DNA of 6,937 bases. Origin: Betaproteobacteria bacterium. Its GTDB lineage: Bacteria; Pseudomonadota; Gammaproteobacteria; Burkholderiales; Burkholderiaceae_C. Below are positions 6,743-6,937 of this stretch, piece after piece; position 1 is the stretch's first letter; each line of letters begins with the position of its first letter. A program made the translations under genes and the position numbers. Below the pieces are notes generated by a model, which did no database searches, was not told the DNA's origin, and worked only from the letters and a program-made list of their open reading frames with translations. Location: positions 1-6,937 of the forward strand of contig RFTR01000106.1 in assembly GCA_009923345.1 (NCBI GenBank). The letters are read 5' to 3'.

Positions 6743-6937
6743 TCACATGAACAAATTAGGGATACGCGTGAAGATGGCCTTGGTGTAGTCCACCATGGTG
6801 TTGATCATCCAACCACCCATGAGTGCAATGGTTAAACCAATCGCAAATACTTTAGGAATAAAGCTAAGCGTTTGCTCATTGATCGAAGTAGCGGCTTGAA
6901 AAATACCCACCACCAAGCCCACCACTAAACCCACAAC
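6743..6937 (-). CDS. fliQ: Flagellar export gate protein FliQ (5' partial)
   Basis: FliQ is a small two-helix protein that packs around the FliP/FliR core of the export gate. The last 64 residues are visible; the family is about 89 residues long, so roughly 25 N-terminal residues lie beyond the right edge. The frame is open to the window edge, so the GTG near 6934 is an internal Val, not a start. Seen are the end of the first membrane helix (GLVVGLVVGIFQAATSINE), the conserved TLSFIPK loop, the second helix (~AIGLTIALMGGWMINTMV) and DYT before the C-terminus. It ends 9 bp before fliR. Confidence 0.94.
   Translation of the reverse strand, partial: VVGLVVGLVVGIFQAATSINEQTLSFIPKVFAIGLTIALMGGWMINTMVDYTKAIFTRIPNLFM

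Noticed and set aside
6021..6788. Two + strand open frames (150 and 100 aa) opposite fliR and the end of fliQ
   Set aside because: They are antisense to strongly conserved fliR and fliQ, Lys/Asn/Met-rich, with no domain.

Overview
The window looks like chromosomal DNA from a motile Gram-negative bacterium, most likely a betaproteobacterium of the order Burkholderiales. I base this on the style of the FMN-binding glutamate-synthase-like protein and of FliR/FlhB, the roughly balanced base composition, and SPOR and TolA-like envelope proteins, which imply an outer membrane and a periplasm. I name no genus. No mobile element, tRNA, rRNA or CRISPR array was seen.

Layout. Positions 1-1450 (+ strand) hold the C-terminal ~480 residues of an FMN and [3Fe-4S] glutamate-synthase-like oxidoreductase whose start lies before the window. 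It converges on a tightly packed minus-strand operon that fills the rest of the window, with only 39 bp between the two stop codons. Read in its own direction (right to left), the operon is: fliQ (5' end cut by the window edge), fliR, flhB, a 529-aa SPOR-domain membrane protein, a 141-aa acidic coiled-coil protein, and a 420-aa single-pass membrane protein with a long Ala/Lys/Glu-rich TolA-like helix. All gaps in the operon are 2-17 bp, so one transcript and partly coupled translation are likely. No internal promoter or terminator is evident.

How the genes work together. FliQ, FliR and FlhB are core membrane parts of the flagellar type III export gate; FlhB carries the NPTH autocleavage motif. 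The next gene after flhB is not flhA, as it is in many polar flagellates, but a set of three genes with no flagellar name that I can assign. Their architectures suggest an envelope-spanning assembly: a cytoplasmic ATPase-like domain without a visible P-loop joined through one membrane span to a peptidoglycan-binding SPOR domain; a small soluble coiled-coil protein; and a membrane-anchored periplasmic helical rod. The most interesting inference is that this trio links flagellar export or placement to the cell wall, septum or pole. Order and topology are seen in or predicted from the sequence; the joint function is inference.

There is no gene-free stretch above 300 bases.
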